This document shows positions 50,254 through 59,445 of a DNA stretch of 64,000 nt, piece by piece. Below the pieces are notes generated by a model, which made no database searches, was not told where the DNA came from, and saw only the letters and a program-made list of their open reading frames with translations. The position numbers were made by a program, and so were the translations under genes. Position 1 is the first letter of the stretch. Each line of letters opens with the position of its first letter. This DNA is from Brevibacillus brevis (lineage in GTDB: Bacteria; Bacillota; Bacilli; Brevibacillales; Brevibacillaceae): NCBI RefSeq assembly GCF_900637055.1, contig NZ_LR134338.1, positions 5,695,001 to 5,759,000 on the forward strand. Reading direction: 5' to 3'.

Positions 50254-51879
50254 TTATTGAATGTCTGCCCATTTCCAGTCTACAAAACCGAGACCGTCGA
50301 GTACTACACCTTTTACTTTGTCTTTTTTCACATAAGAATGTGTGTAGTAGTAGATTGGAACTGCTGGCATTTCGTCCATGAAAATAGCTTCTGCTTGTGC
50401 CAGAATTTGTTTGCGTTTTTCTGGGTCCTTTTCCAGAGCAGATTTGTTCAGCAGCTCTTTGTACTTCGGATTTTCCCATTTCGTGTCGTTGTTGCCGCCA
50501 TCTTTGTCCTTGAACAGGTCCAAGAACGTGTATGGATCGTTGTAGTCACCAGACCAGCTGGAACGTGCGATTTGGAATTTACCTTGGTTCACATCTTCCA
50601 GGAATACTTTCCATTCTTTGTTCTCCAGCTTAATGTCTACGCCGAGCGCTTTTTTCCATTGGTCTTGGATCGCTTCGGCAATTTTCTTGTGGCCTTCAGA
50701 CGTGTTGAAGGAAAGAGTCAGGGTCGGCATTTTGGTAATGCCTTCTTCCTTCATACCTTCTTCCAGCATTTTTTTCGCTGCTTCTACATCGCCGTCTTTG
50801 AAGTACGGGCTTGTTGCCACTGCCATTGTTGGCGGGATCAGACCCATAGCTGGTTCTTGGTTTGCTTGCGTGATGTTGTCGATGATAGATTTACGATCGA
50901 TTGCATAAGCAAACGCCTTACGGATTTTCGCGTTGTTGAACGGCGGAACTTCCGTATTGAATTTGTACATGTACGTACCCGCGATCGGGCGTGTTTGCAT
51001 TTGACCGGTTTCTTTCAATGCAGGAATCGCATCGGTAGGAAGTGAGCTCAAAGGCGCTCCGGACCAATCCAGATCGTCATTGTCGAACATGGACAGCTCT
51101 GTATTTGCATCTTCAACCATGGAGAAGTTGAGCTTGTCGAGTTTTACAGCGTCTTTATCCCAGTAGGTATCGCTCTTCACAAGAACCAATTTGCTCTTAT
51201 GTTCCCATGTTTCCATTTTGAATGGACCGTTACCAACGTGTGTAGCTGCTTCGCCCGCCCATTTATCGCTGCCTTCCACTACTTTTTGGTTAACTGGGTA
51301 GTACGTATAGAACGCAGTCAGTTCCAAGAAGAATGGTGTTGGGTTCTTCAAAGTCACGACGAGTGTTTTATCGTCTGTCGCTTTTACGCCAACATCTTCA
51401 GCTTTTGCTTTACCCTTGTTGTATTCTTCTGCATTTTTCAGGTAATACAATTGGTAGGAGTAGTTAGATGCTGTCTTCGGATCGAGCGCTCGCTTCCAAG
51501 CGTATTCGAAATCCTTAGCGGTAACTGGATCTCCATTGCTCCATTTGCTATCACGCAGGGTGAATGTATAAGTAAGACCATCTTCGGATACGTCAACTTT
51601 TTCTGCTACAGATGGATGTGGTTTGCCATCTTCGCCAATACGGGTGAGACCATCAAATGTTGCACGCAGTACCGCACTGGAAGTAGAATCCTCAGCCAAT
51701 GCAGGGTCAGCAGTTGGTGGCTCGGACATCATGTTCATTCTCAATTCTTTAGGACCACTTGTTTGCTCCTTAGAAGCATTGCCTTGCTCGCCTGCTTTCT
51801 CACCACCGCCGCCACAACCAGCCAGCGCCGCACTAAGAACCAGGATAGAACTCATTGCTGCAAAAACGCTTTTTTTCAT
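50254..51879 (-). CDS. Oligopeptide-binding lipoprotein, paralogue 3
   Basis: 541-residue OppA-type protein. ATG at 51879 behind GGGGGT; the longer open frame adds 29 residues without a ribosome site. Lipobox LAGC at residue 22 followed by GGGGEK. LRMNMMSEPPTADPALAED and DSKWSNGDPVTAKDFEYAWKRALDP. C-terminus DWKWADIQ. It is more divergent from paralogues 1 and 2, suggesting an older duplication or a different peptide preference. Confidence 0.95.
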   Translation of the reverse strand: MKKSVFAAMSSILVLSAALAGCGGGGEKAGEQGNASKEQTSGPKELRMNMMSEPPTADPALAEDSTSSAVLRATFDGLTRIGEDGKPHPSVAEKVDVSEDGLTYTFTLRDSKWSNGDPVTAKDFEYAWKRALDPKTASNYSYQLYYLKNAEEYNKGKAKAEDVGVKATDDKTLVVTLKNPTPFFLELTAFYTYYPVNQKVVEGSDKWAGEAATHVGNGPFKMETWEHKSKLVLVKSDTYWDKDAVKLDKLNFSMVEDANTELSMFDNDDLDWSGAPLSSLPTDAIPALKETGQMQTRPIAGTYMYKFNTEVPPFNNAKIRKAFAYAIDRKSIIDNITQANQEPAMGLIPPTMAVATSPYFKDGDVEAAKKMLEEGMKEEGITKMPTLTLSFNTSEGHKKIAEAIQDQWKKALGVDIKLENKEWKVFLEDVNQGKFQIARSSWSGDYNDPYTFLDLFKDKDGGNNDTKWENPKYKELLNKSALEKDPEKRKQILAQAEAIFMDEMPAVPIYYYTHSYVKKDKVKGVVLDGLGFVDWKWADIQ

Positions 51880-52120
51880 GGTGTTGACCCCCTTTTTTTC
51901 TATCGGTAAAAATTCATTGAAAGCTACTCCACAAATATACTGCATTTTTAGTAATATTGAAGACATTTTAAGTAAAATTAATTATGTTTTATTCAAACAT
52001 CAAATTCTATTAAAGGAAATAAATTCGGTAGTTTCATCATGATGAAGTATGCCTCGTACATAAAAATTTATGCAGAATGAAACAACCCCTCCAGCCAGAA
52101 GGTGAAGGGGTTCACTATGA

Positions 52121-52924
52121 TTACATTTGGGCTCGTCGATACTCGTTCGGCGCTACACCGACGATTGCTCGAAAATCTCGAATAAAGTGAGAGTGATCGT
52201 AGTAGCCAAGAGAGGTAGACAGGTCCAGCCAATCTTGGACTGTTCCCTGGTCAATCTGCTCTGCCGCCTCATGCAGTCTGTATCGTTGGATGACCGACTT
52301 CGGGCTGACCCCTACATAACGATCAAACAAGCGCTGCATCGTCCGCATGTTCATTCCGGTCAACTGTACCGCATCCTCGACCTTGAGTACGGATCGATCT
52401 GCCTGAATCATCCTGACGATTTCACTGATGCGCGCTACATTCGGATCAGGCTTCGGTAAATATTCGAATAGAAAGGCTTCTACCCTTTTCATCATTTGCT
52501 GATCATCTGGCAGGCTTAGTACTTCTTTCTCAAGCTGCTCGGTTGCAACACCAAATACAGCTTCCAGACTCGTAAAAGTGCCACTCAGCTTTGATACCGG
52601 GGCATTCAGAAACGGATAAAAACCTCCGGGCCTAAATTTCACTCCGAAAACGTGACCTTGTCCCTCTAATAGATGCGAGGAAGTCGTACGGGCTACACCA
52701 AAAATGCCAGTTGCTCCTTTTTCAAACACCAGATTCACATTGGGATGAGCCAGTACGGTTTGCGAGTAAGGAAGTTCCGTACGCAAATCCCACCGGACAA
52801 CCCAGTAATGTTGCACGAAGTAGCTGATTTCAGCAGATGGCTCGTATCTGTCCAGCGAAAATTTCTTCTGTCCAATCATCGCATGCAGTACACCCTTTGG
52901 GAGCTTGGCAGTCTGATTTTCCAA
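52121..52924 (-). CDS. AraC-family transcriptional regulator (TTG start)
   Basis: 267 residues. The N-terminal ~150 residues resemble the sensor domain found before AraC helices in this group (PSAEISYFVQHYWVVRWDL, VFGVKFRPGGFYPFL). The C-terminal double helix-turn-helix reads MNMRTMQRLFDRYVGVSPKSVIQRYRLHEA, then LSTSLGYYDHSHFIRDFRAIVGVAPNEYRR. TTG start with AGGAGG at six bases. Divergent from the AHSA1-like gene, so probably its regulator. Confidence 0.9.
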   Translation of the reverse strand: MENQTAKLPKGVLHAMIGQKKFSLDRYEPSAEISYFVQHYWVVRWDLRTELPYSQTVLAHPNVNLVFEKGATGIFGVARTTSSHLLEGQGHVFGVKFRPGGFYPFLNAPVSKLSGTFTSLEAVFGVATEQLEKEVLSLPDDQQMMKRVEAFLFEYLPKPDPNVARISEIVRMIQADRSVLKVEDAVQLTGMNMRTMQRLFDRYVGVSPKSVIQRYRLHEAAEQIDQGTVQDWLDLSTSLGYYDHSHFIRDFRAIVGVAPNEYRRAQM

Positions 52925-53039
52925 GGCGCGCCTCCTGACGTGTTTTTACAATACACACTTCCGAATTCTTCTTATAGTAAGAGTAGTAGTTGAGAGACTT
53001 GATTACAATTCCCAAATGAAAAAATCAGGGGGTAAAACA

Positions 53040-53489
53040 ATGGATCTTCGCTTTGATTTCTACATTGGTGCTACGCCAGAGCAGGTCTGGCATGTCCTTA
53101 CTTCCGATGATGGCGTAAAGAGTACTTTCTTTGGCTGTACGATCCGCTCGACTTTTCAAGTAGGCGATGAGATGGCTTACGTGGGTCCGGGAAAAGACGG
53201 TGACGACACAGTGCATGTATACGGGAAAATTTTGCAGTTCGAACCTCATCACATTTTCAGTTTCACTGAACATCCTGGTCCTGCCTACTACGAGAATCAT
53301 GCGGAATTGCAGTCTCGTGTCACGATTACCTTAGAACCGGTTGGCGGTTGCACCAAGCTGACACTGATCCAGGATCAATGGACAGAAAACCATCCCTCCC
53401 ACGCAAGTGCGAGCAACAATTGGCCGATGATGCTCTCGTCGATCAAGACGTATGCGGAGACAGGCAAGACACTTGATTTTGGCTACTAA
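53040..53489 (+). CDS. SRPBCC/AHSA1-like protein
   Basis: 149 residues, helix-grip fold: FDFYIGATPEQVWHVLTSDDGVKSTFFG opens it, with VTITLEPVGGCTKLTLIQDQW and a C-terminal helix NNWPMMLSSIKTYAETG. Such proteins bind small hydrophobic ligands or act in stress; exact role unknown. ATG at 53040 behind GGGGGT. Divergently paired with the AraC regulator. Confidence 0.85.
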   Translation: MDLRFDFYIGATPEQVWHVLTSDDGVKSTFFGCTIRSTFQVGDEMAYVGPGKDGDDTVHVYGKILQFEPHHIFSFTEHPGPAYYENHAELQSRVTITLEPVGGCTKLTLIQDQWTENHPSHASASNNWPMMLSSIKTYAETGKTLDFGY

Positions 53490-53496
53490 TACAAAA

Positions 53497-53540
53497 GAAT
53501 CCCGAGACCAGCAATTTCGTTGGCCTCGGGATTTTTGTTA
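53497..53540. terminator. Bidirectional terminator
   Basis: AATCCCGAG (53498-53506) pairs with CTCGGGATT (53525-53533), T run on the plus side and A-rich on the other. Ends the AHSA1-like gene and peptide-binding gene 4. Confidence 0.85.
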
Positions 53541-53546
53541 TATTCG

Positions 53547-55196
53547 TTACTCCGTCATTTCTGCCCACTTCAAGTCGATAAATCCGAGCCCATCCACTTG
53601 TACGCCTTTTACCTTGTCGCTTTGTACCCAGACATCCACATCCGTGAACATGGGGATCAAAGGCATGGCATCCATGAAGATTTGCTCAGCCTCGCCAAAC
53701 AGCTGCTTGCGCTTCTCTGGGTCCGTTTCTACCGATGCCTGCTTCAGCAGCTCCTGATAGCGCGGATCTTCCCAGCCCGTGTCGTTGTTGCCTGTTTTAC
53801 CATCTCGGAACATTTCCAGGTAGTTCATTGGATCATTAAAGTCTGCATTCCAGCCGATACGGCCTATTTCGTAATTGAGCTCATGCATATCCTGCAAGTG
53901 AACAGTGGCCTCCTTCACCATGAGTTTTACTTCAATGCCAAGCTTTTGTTTCCATTGGTCCTGAATTGCTTCAGCAATTTTCTTATGTCTGTCGCTTGGA
54001 TTGTAAGACAAGGTGATCGGAGGCAGCTTTGTTACATTAAGCTCCTTCATGCCTTCTTCCAACAGCTTTTTGGCTGTCTCTACATCATTATCCTTGAAGT
54101 AGCCATCTTTATTGATAATCATGGATTGCGGCAACATCCCCATCGTCGGCACTTGGCCCACTTGTGTAATGTTATCCACGATGGTCTGACGGTCAACCGA
54201 GTATGCCAATGCTTTACGAATTTTTACATTGCTGAGCGGGCCTTTTGTCGTGTTCAACTTGTACCAGTACATCGTCGCTTTTGGATGCACCACGAGCTTG
54301 CCTGTTTCTTTCAATGTCGGAATCGCATCGGTGGGAAGCCCGCCGAGTGGCTGACCTGCCCAATCCAGCTCTCCGTTCTCGAACATGGACAGCGCTGTAT
54401 TATCGTCCTCGATCATCGTAAACTCAATGCGATCGAGCTTCACTACGTCTTTTTCCCAGTAGTGCTCATTCTTTTCCAGCACGATCTTGCTCTTGTGCTC
54501 CCACGCTGTCATCTTAAATGGACCGTTGCTTACGTGCGTTGCTGCTTCGTTTGCCCATTTCGGATTGGCTTCCACTACTTTTTGATTAACCGGGTAGTAT
54601 GTGTAGAAAGACGTCAGCTCCAGGAAGTAAGGCGTAGGATTCTCCAGCGTGACTTCCAGTGTTTTGTCATCGATTGCCTTTGCACCGAGTTCGTCTGGCT
54701 TCGCCTTGCCTTCGTGAATCAGCTTCGCGTTTTTAATGTAGTACAGCTGATAGGCATACTCAGCACCGAGGGTCTTGCTAAGTGCACGCTTCCATGCATA
54801 CACGAAGTCATGGGCAGTCACTGGATCACCATTGCTCCATTTCGAATCGCGGAGCGTGAACGTATACACCAGTTTGTCATCCGAGAGCTTCACATCGGAT
54901 GCTACTGAATTCACTGGCTTTGCGTTGGCATCGAAGCGAGTCAAGCCATCAAACGTAGCACGCACAATTGCTCCCGCAGTGGCATCCTTCGCAAGACCGG
55001 GGTCCGCTGTCGCAGGCTCACTCATAATGTTCGCCCGAAATACCTGCTGCTTTGCATTTGCAGGCTTTTCAGAGGGCGCTGCGGTTCCCTCGGCTGGTGG
55101 GGTTGTTGTTGATGGCTGCGTACTTGTTGAGCATCCAGCTAATACGCTTCCGGCGACCAGCATCGCGCCAAGAAACAACTTGAGATTTTGTTTCAT
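53547..55196 (-). CDS. Oligopeptide-binding lipoprotein, paralogue 4
   Basis: 549-residue OppA-type lipoprotein. Lipobox LAGC (Cys22), Thr/Pro linker, FRANIMSEPATADPGLAKD, DSKWSNGDPVTAHDFVYAWKRALSK, DFNDPMNYLEMFRDGKTGNNDTGW. The most divergent of the four, for example ATMYWYKLNTTKGP where the others read the FYRFNTE type. Separated from paralogue 3 by the AraC/AHSA1 pair. Starts with MKQN behind a GGGGGAA-type site. Confidence 0.94.
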   Translation of the reverse strand: MKQNLKLFLGAMLVAGSVLAGCSTSTQPSTTTPPAEGTAAPSEKPANAKQQVFRANIMSEPATADPGLAKDATAGAIVRATFDGLTRFDANAKPVNSVASDVKLSDDKLVYTFTLRDSKWSNGDPVTAHDFVYAWKRALSKTLGAEYAYQLYYIKNAKLIHEGKAKPDELGAKAIDDKTLEVTLENPTPYFLELTSFYTYYPVNQKVVEANPKWANEAATHVSNGPFKMTAWEHKSKIVLEKNEHYWEKDVVKLDRIEFTMIEDDNTALSMFENGELDWAGQPLGGLPTDAIPTLKETGKLVVHPKATMYWYKLNTTKGPLSNVKIRKALAYSVDRQTIVDNITQVGQVPTMGMLPQSMIINKDGYFKDNDVETAKKLLEEGMKELNVTKLPPITLSYNPSDRHKKIAEAIQDQWKQKLGIEVKLMVKEATVHLQDMHELNYEIGRIGWNADFNDPMNYLEMFRDGKTGNNDTGWEDPRYQELLKQASVETDPEKRKQLFGEAEQIFMDAMPLIPMFTDVDVWVQSDKVKGVQVDGLGFIDLKWAEMTE

Positions 55197-55326
55197 CAGA
55201 AAATTCCCCCTTATCTATATTTTCTCATTTCAAACACAATATACTCGACAGGAATTGGGTTGAATACGGGGTTGCGATAGATTTAATTTAATTTTATGAA
55301 AATTCACTAAACTATAAATAAAAGTA

Positions 55327-55369
55327 AAGCCCAACCAGCTTTTCGGCCAGTTGGGCTTTGTTGATCGAT
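55327..55369 (-). terminator. Terminator of metQ
   Basis: AAAGCCCAAC pairs with GTTGGGCTTT across 55328-55362; the minus strand continues ACTTTTATT. Confidence 0.75.
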
Positions 55370-55383
55370 CAATTATTTCTACT

Positions 55384-56223
55384 TTAGAACGCTGGAATAA
55401 TCGCGCCTTTGTATTCATCTTCAATGAACTTTTTCACTTCAGGTGAGTTCAGTTCTTTCACCAGCTTTTGAATGGCTTCGGAATCTTTGTTGTCAGGACG
55501 AGCTACCAGGAAGTTTGCGTATGGAGAATCTTTATCTTCAATAAACAGGGCGTCTTTGGTTGGAACAAGCTTTGCTTCCAGCGCATAGTTGGTGTTGATC
55601 AACGCCAGATCTACTTCTTCCAGAACGCGCGGCAGCATTGCTGCTTCTACTTCTTTGAACTTCAGGTTTTTCTTGTTCTCAACAACATCTTTCACTGTAC
55701 CGCTGATGCCAGCGCCTTCTTTCAGCTTGATCACGCCGTTTTTCTCCAAGAGTGCGAGTGCGCGACCGCTGTTTGTTGGATCGTTTGGCAGCGCGATTGT
55801 TGCGCCATCAGCTAATTCATCCACAGATTTCACTTTTTTGCTGTAAGCGCCGAATGGCTCGATGTGTACAGCCACTACTGGCTCCAGGTTCATGTTTTGT
55901 CCTTTATTGAAGTCTTCCAGGTAAGGCTTGTGCTGGAAGAAGTTAGCGTCGAGTTGTTTTTCGTTCACTTGAACGTTGGGTTGTACGTAATCCGTGAATT
56001 CTTTAACTTCCAGATTCACGCCTTGTTCTTTCAGTTTTGGTTGAACCAGCTTCAAAATTGCTGCATGTGGAACGGGAGAAGCGCCTACCTTCAATGTTAC
56101 TTCCTGTTGTCCGCCTTGTGCGCCGCCTTCAGCTGGAGCAGGTGCTGTTTCCGTTTTGCCTCCGCAAGCTGCCAAAGAAAATGCCAATACAGTAGAAAGT
56201 ACAGATACGACTAGCTTTTTCAT
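55384..56223 (-). CDS. metQ: Methionine-binding lipoprotein MetQ
   Basis: 279 residues. Lipobox LAAC (Cys20), Ala/Gly/Gln linker, then the NlpA/MetQ fold: KVGASPVPHAAILKLVQPKLKEQGV, NEKQLDANFFQHKPYLEDF, IALPNDPTNSGRALALLEKNGVI, INTNYALEAKL. Binds methionine outside the cell for MetNI. Last gene of metN-metI-metQ, under the SAM riboswitch. Confidence 0.95.
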   Translation of the reverse strand: MKKLVVSVLSTVLAFSLAACGGKTETAPAPAEGGAQGGQQEVTLKVGASPVPHAAILKLVQPKLKEQGVNLEVKEFTDYVQPNVQVNEKQLDANFFQHKPYLEDFNKGQNMNLEPVVAVHIEPFGAYSKKVKSVDELADGATIALPNDPTNSGRALALLEKNGVIKLKEGAGISGTVKDVVENKKNLKFKEVEAAMLPRVLEEVDLALINTNYALEAKLVPTKDALFIEDKDSPYANFLVARPDNKDSEAIQKLVKELNSPEVKKFIEDEYKGAIIPAF

Positions 56224-56282
56224 GAATGATTTCCCCCTTGCATGTATTTATCTTATTATTTGAAACCCTATATGGAAAAATC

Positions 56283-56948
56283 CTACTTGCGGCTGAACTT
56301 GAGAACCAGACGGTCCCCCAGCGATTGTAAGATTTGTACCATCACCAGCAAAATAACAACAGTCACAATCATGACATCGGTTTGGAAACGCTGATAACCG
56401 TATCGGATCGCCAAGTCACCCAAACCGCCGCCGCCAATTACCCCAGACATTGCAGTGTAGGAGACCAGCGTAACCGTCGTGATCGTAATACCCGCGATCA
56501 GGCCTGATCTAGACTCTGGCAAAAGGACATTCCAGACGATCTGCCAATTGGAAGCCCCCATAGATTGTGCGGCCTCAATCACGCCTTTATCAATCTCACG
56601 CAGCGAGGTTTCCACCAAACGCGCGAAAAACGGAGCGGCACCAAATACAAGCGGCGGAATGGCACCCAGTACGCCGAGTGAGGTTCCTACGATCATTTTC
56701 GTCACAGGAATCAGCAGGATCATCAAAATGATAAACGGTACCGAACGCAATACGTTGACAACGAATGATGCGATCGAATAAAAAGTGCGGTTTTGCAGAA
56801 GCTGTCCGCGTGAAGTCAAAAACAGAATGATGCCCAACGGCAAACCAATCAGGACGGTAAACAGAGTGGAGAAGCCGAGCATCGTGAGCGTGTCCATCGT
56901 ACCTTCGCCGATTTCAGCCCAATCCACATTTTCGAATGTCCAGTCCAT
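56283..56948 (-). CDS. metI: Methionine ABC transporter permease MetI
   Basis: 221 residues, five membrane helices, EAA loop EIDKGVIEAAQSMGASNWQIVWNVLLPES, and GVIGGGGLGDLAIRYGYQRF typical of MetI. Starts on the base after the metN stop (TAA then ATG) with GAGGTGAT upstream. Forms the channel of MetNIQ. Confidence 0.96.
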   Translation of the reverse strand: MDWTFENVDWAEIGEGTMDTLTMLGFSTLFTVLIGLPLGIILFLTSRGQLLQNRTFYSIASFVVNVLRSVPFIILMILLIPVTKMIVGTSLGVLGAIPPLVFGAAPFFARLVETSLREIDKGVIEAAQSMGASNWQIVWNVLLPESRSGLIAGITITTVTLVSYTAMSGVIGGGGLGDLAIRYGYQRFQTDVMIVTVVILLVMVQILQSLGDRLVLKFSRK

Positions 56949-57962
56949 TTATATCACCTCTACTTCCAAGCCACGTTGGCGCAGCGTCTCAATGGTCTTT
57001 TGATTTTGTGCGACATCGCCTTCCAGCTCGATCACCAACTGACCATACGGCGTATCCTTCATGCGGGAGATCGTTCCCTGCAAAATACTGAACACCGTAC
57101 CTGTCTCTTGCATCGTTTGGAACAGGATCGGCTGGTACGTTTTTTCTCCGAGGAAGGTGACACGAGCAATCGTGCGGTTCCCCGAAGCCTTTTCGTGCTC
57201 GACTGCTTCGCGCAGCTCTGTAGAATCCGCTACTTGCTCCACGAATTCCTGTGTCGTTGGATGCTTCGGACGAAGGAATACATCCAGTACGTTACCCGAC
57301 TCGACGATCTTTCCTCCATCAATCACGCCGACACGATCACAAATAGAGCGAATGACGTGCATCTCGTGGGTAATCAACACAATGGTCAAGCCCAGCTTGC
57401 GGTTGATGTCCAAGAGCAGGGCCAGAATGGAGTTCGTCGTCTGCGGATCGAGAGCCGAGGTAGCTTCGTCACAGAGCAGCACTTTTGGATCATTCGCGAG
57501 CGCACGGGCGATCCCGACACGCTGCTTCTGTCCGCCAGACAGCTGAGACGGATATTTGTCCTTATGTGCCTCTAACCCAACCAGCTTCAGCAGCTCGTTT
57601 ACTTTCTTCTCAATTTCTGCCTTCGGACGCTTTGCCAGCTTGAGCGGGAACGCGACATTTTCGCCGACGGTTGAAGAAGACAGCAAGTTGAAGTGCTGAA
57701 AAATCATGCCGATTGCGCGGCGCTTTTCTTGCAGCTTGCCTTCATCCAGCTTTGTTAAATCGACGCCGTCTACAATAACTTCCCCTGAAGTTGGGCGCTC
57801 CAGCAAATTGATGCACCGGATCAATGTACTTTTCCCTGCTCCAGAGTGTCCGATAATCCCGTATATTTCACCTTGCTCTATGGAAAGGTCGATCCCCGTT
57901 AATGCTGGGATGGTTTTACCTTGTACTTGATAGCTTTTATGCAAATGACGCAGTTGGATCAA
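56949..57962 (-). CDS. metN: Methionine ABC transporter ATPase MetN (TTG start)
   Basis: 337 residues. Walker A GHSGAGKST, LSGGQKQRVGIARALA, LLCDEATSALDP, and a C-terminal NIL domain (~260-337; FLGEKTYQPILFQTMQETG, ISRMKDTPYGQLVIELEG) that senses methionine. I chose the TTG at 57962 because GGGAGGTGG precedes it and IQLRHLHKSY then begins like other MetN. The 31 extra residues of the open frame come from the riboswitch leader. Confidence 0.95.
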   Translation of the reverse strand: MIQLRHLHKSYQVQGKTIPALTGIDLSIEQGEIYGIIGHSGAGKSTLIRCINLLERPTSGEVIVDGVDLTKLDEGKLQEKRRAIGMIFQHFNLLSSSTVGENVAFPLKLAKRPKAEIEKKVNELLKLVGLEAHKDKYPSQLSGGQKQRVGIARALANDPKVLLCDEATSALDPQTTNSILALLLDINRKLGLTIVLITHEMHVIRSICDRVGVIDGGKIVESGNVLDVFLRPKHPTTQEFVEQVADSTELREAVEHEKASGNRTIARVTFLGEKTYQPILFQTMQETGTVFSILQGTISRMKDTPYGQLVIELEGDVAQNQKTIETLRQRGLEVEVI

Positions 57963-58001
57963 CGCATCCACCTCCCGACCACAATCTTGATAAAATATGA
58001 A

Positions 58002-58030
58002 AACCCCTTTTTCATAAACGAAAAAGGGGC
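58002..58030 (-). terminator. Riboswitch-controlled terminator of the met operon
   Basis: CCCCTTTTT (58021-58029 on minus reading) pairs with AAAAAGGGG (58004-58012), followed by TTTTCATATTTTA. It lies between the SAM aptamer and metN. Confidence 0.9.
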
Positions 58031-58060
58031 TGCAACGCAATGTATACGTTCGCATCCACC

Positions 58061-58178
58061 CTTCTCATCTATACAAGATCCAAACAATCTTGTAGGAATT
58101 GGCACCGCGACGTTCATTCGAAAATGAACCGGCTGCCGGGCTTCATAGGGCCTGTCCCTCCGCCTCTCTTGATAAGAA
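58061..58178 (-). ncRNA. SAM-I riboswitch (S-box) upstream of metN
   Basis: The minus strand shows the conserved S-box series: CTTATCAAGAGAGGCGGAGG, GGACAGGCCCTATGAAGCCC, GGCAGCCGG, GGTGCCAATTCC, and the closing GATGAGAAG. With S-adenosylmethionine bound, the downstream terminator forms and the met transporter is turned off. Confidence 0.97.
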
Positions 58179-58284
58179 AGATATCTACGTATATTATGTT
58201 CGTTTTTTCTCTTTCATGATGATACAAAACGGATTATATCCTTTTTGAAAATATCACGTCAATAGTAATAGTAGGAAAAGTTTT

Positions 58285-59445
58285 TTAATCCATGACGCCG
58301 TTGCGGATGATGGTCGACTTTACGTGAAAGCGAAACGTTGCTTCCTTGAACATTTTTCTCCACTCTTCCTGCGTCATGTCTGCCATCCCTCTTCTGTTTG
58401 CACGATACACCATCCCGAAACCAGCTGGATCGACATCGAGGCCTTGCAGCTTTCGGACTATTTTTTGCAGTTCTTTTTCGATCTCTTTTTCCAATGCATT
58501 CTCCATGATTTTCATCAGCTTTGCATTCTCCAACTTAAGCGGAAGGGTTAGTTCTAAAATACGCGCATTGAATCGAATATGAATATCAAAGATCGGGGGA
58601 GATACTTGGGTCAGCTTGATGTTTGATTGACTGGAAATGGTGTCAAAGACAAGCTGCACATGCTCTTTTTTATTTCCTCCACTCTTGGGCTCCTCTCCAA
58701 AAATATGAGCGGGTACAGAAGTATCGTAGCTGCCAATGCTAAATTTTCCATTCATGAGCTTGATTAAAAAGGCTTCCTTGGGTGTGATCCACTCTACATA
58801 GCGGTCCCCTTGAAATAATGCGATACCCTTGATTTGCAGCTCATTTCCCTTTCTTGCAATATACGGCATGATCGGGTCGATCCCTTTGTCATAATAAGCC
58901 CGAAAAAACTCATGCATGGTCGATGAGGGGATTTTTTCCCCTTCTATATTTTGCTCAACCAAACGATACAGGTAGATTCCGATATTCCCTTGTTCTGTAT
59001 AGGGATAAGTCAGCATATCGTATGTTTCGCCTTCAAATACGCAAAGATAAACCCTGCTGGAAATAGAGGAATCACGATACAGCGTGTCAACGATACTGCC
59101 TAGTCCACGCTTTGCCAAGTTTTCACTATAGAGTGCGACACGAATCTGCCCACCCAATACTCTTTTATCTGATTGTAAATTAACCCGATCCCGAATTGCT
59201 TTGCTGGTTTCCCCCGTCGCTGAGAAAAGCTGTATCTTTTCTTTCGCCTCTGGATTAATGGAGGGCATGATCGCTGTCCCACGAATGTTTCCATCTTTCA
59301 ACAAATCGTAGCCGATAGCCGTGGCAAGTCCTGTCTCATCAAAAATTTGCCGATCTGTACAGCCTGTCATGATGAGGACACTTGAACACCACACCGCAAA
59401 AAGCCGCTTGGATACTTGCAGCCAATGTTTTCGATCAGGCAGCAT
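58285..59445 (-). CDS. gerC: Spore germination lipoprotein, GerC type
   Basis: 386 residues, GerAC family. Lipobox MTGC (Cys ~29) in a short signal peptide; WDxxE-type opening replaced by DRQIFDETGLATAIGYDLL; the C-terminal region has FDIHIRFNARILELT and ENALEKEIEKELQKIVRKLQGLDVDPAGFGMVYRA. Subunit C of a germinant receptor in the spore inner membrane. The ATG at 59445 shares its A with the gerB stop (TGATG). Confidence 0.93.
   Translation of the reverse strand: MLPDRKHWLQVSKRLFAVWCSSVLIMTGCTDRQIFDETGLATAIGYDLLKDGNIRGTAIMPSINPEAKEKIQLFSATGETSKAIRDRVNLQSDKRVLGGQIRVALYSENLAKRGLGSIVDTLYRDSSISSRVYLCVFEGETYDMLTYPYTEQGNIGIYLYRLVEQNIEGEKIPSSTMHEFFRAYYDKGIDPIMPYIARKGNELQIKGIALFQGDRYVEWITPKEAFLIKLMNGKFSIGSYDTSVPAHIFGEEPKSGGNKKEHVQLVFDTISSQSNIKLTQVSPPIFDIHIRFNARILELTLPLKLENAKLMKIMENALEKEIEKELQKIVRKLQGLDVDPAGFGMVYRANRRGMADMTQEEWRKMFKEATFRFHVKSTIIRNGVMD

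Noticed and set aside
53520..54908. 462-codon plus-strand open frame
   Set aside because: Antisense shadow of peptide-binding gene 4.
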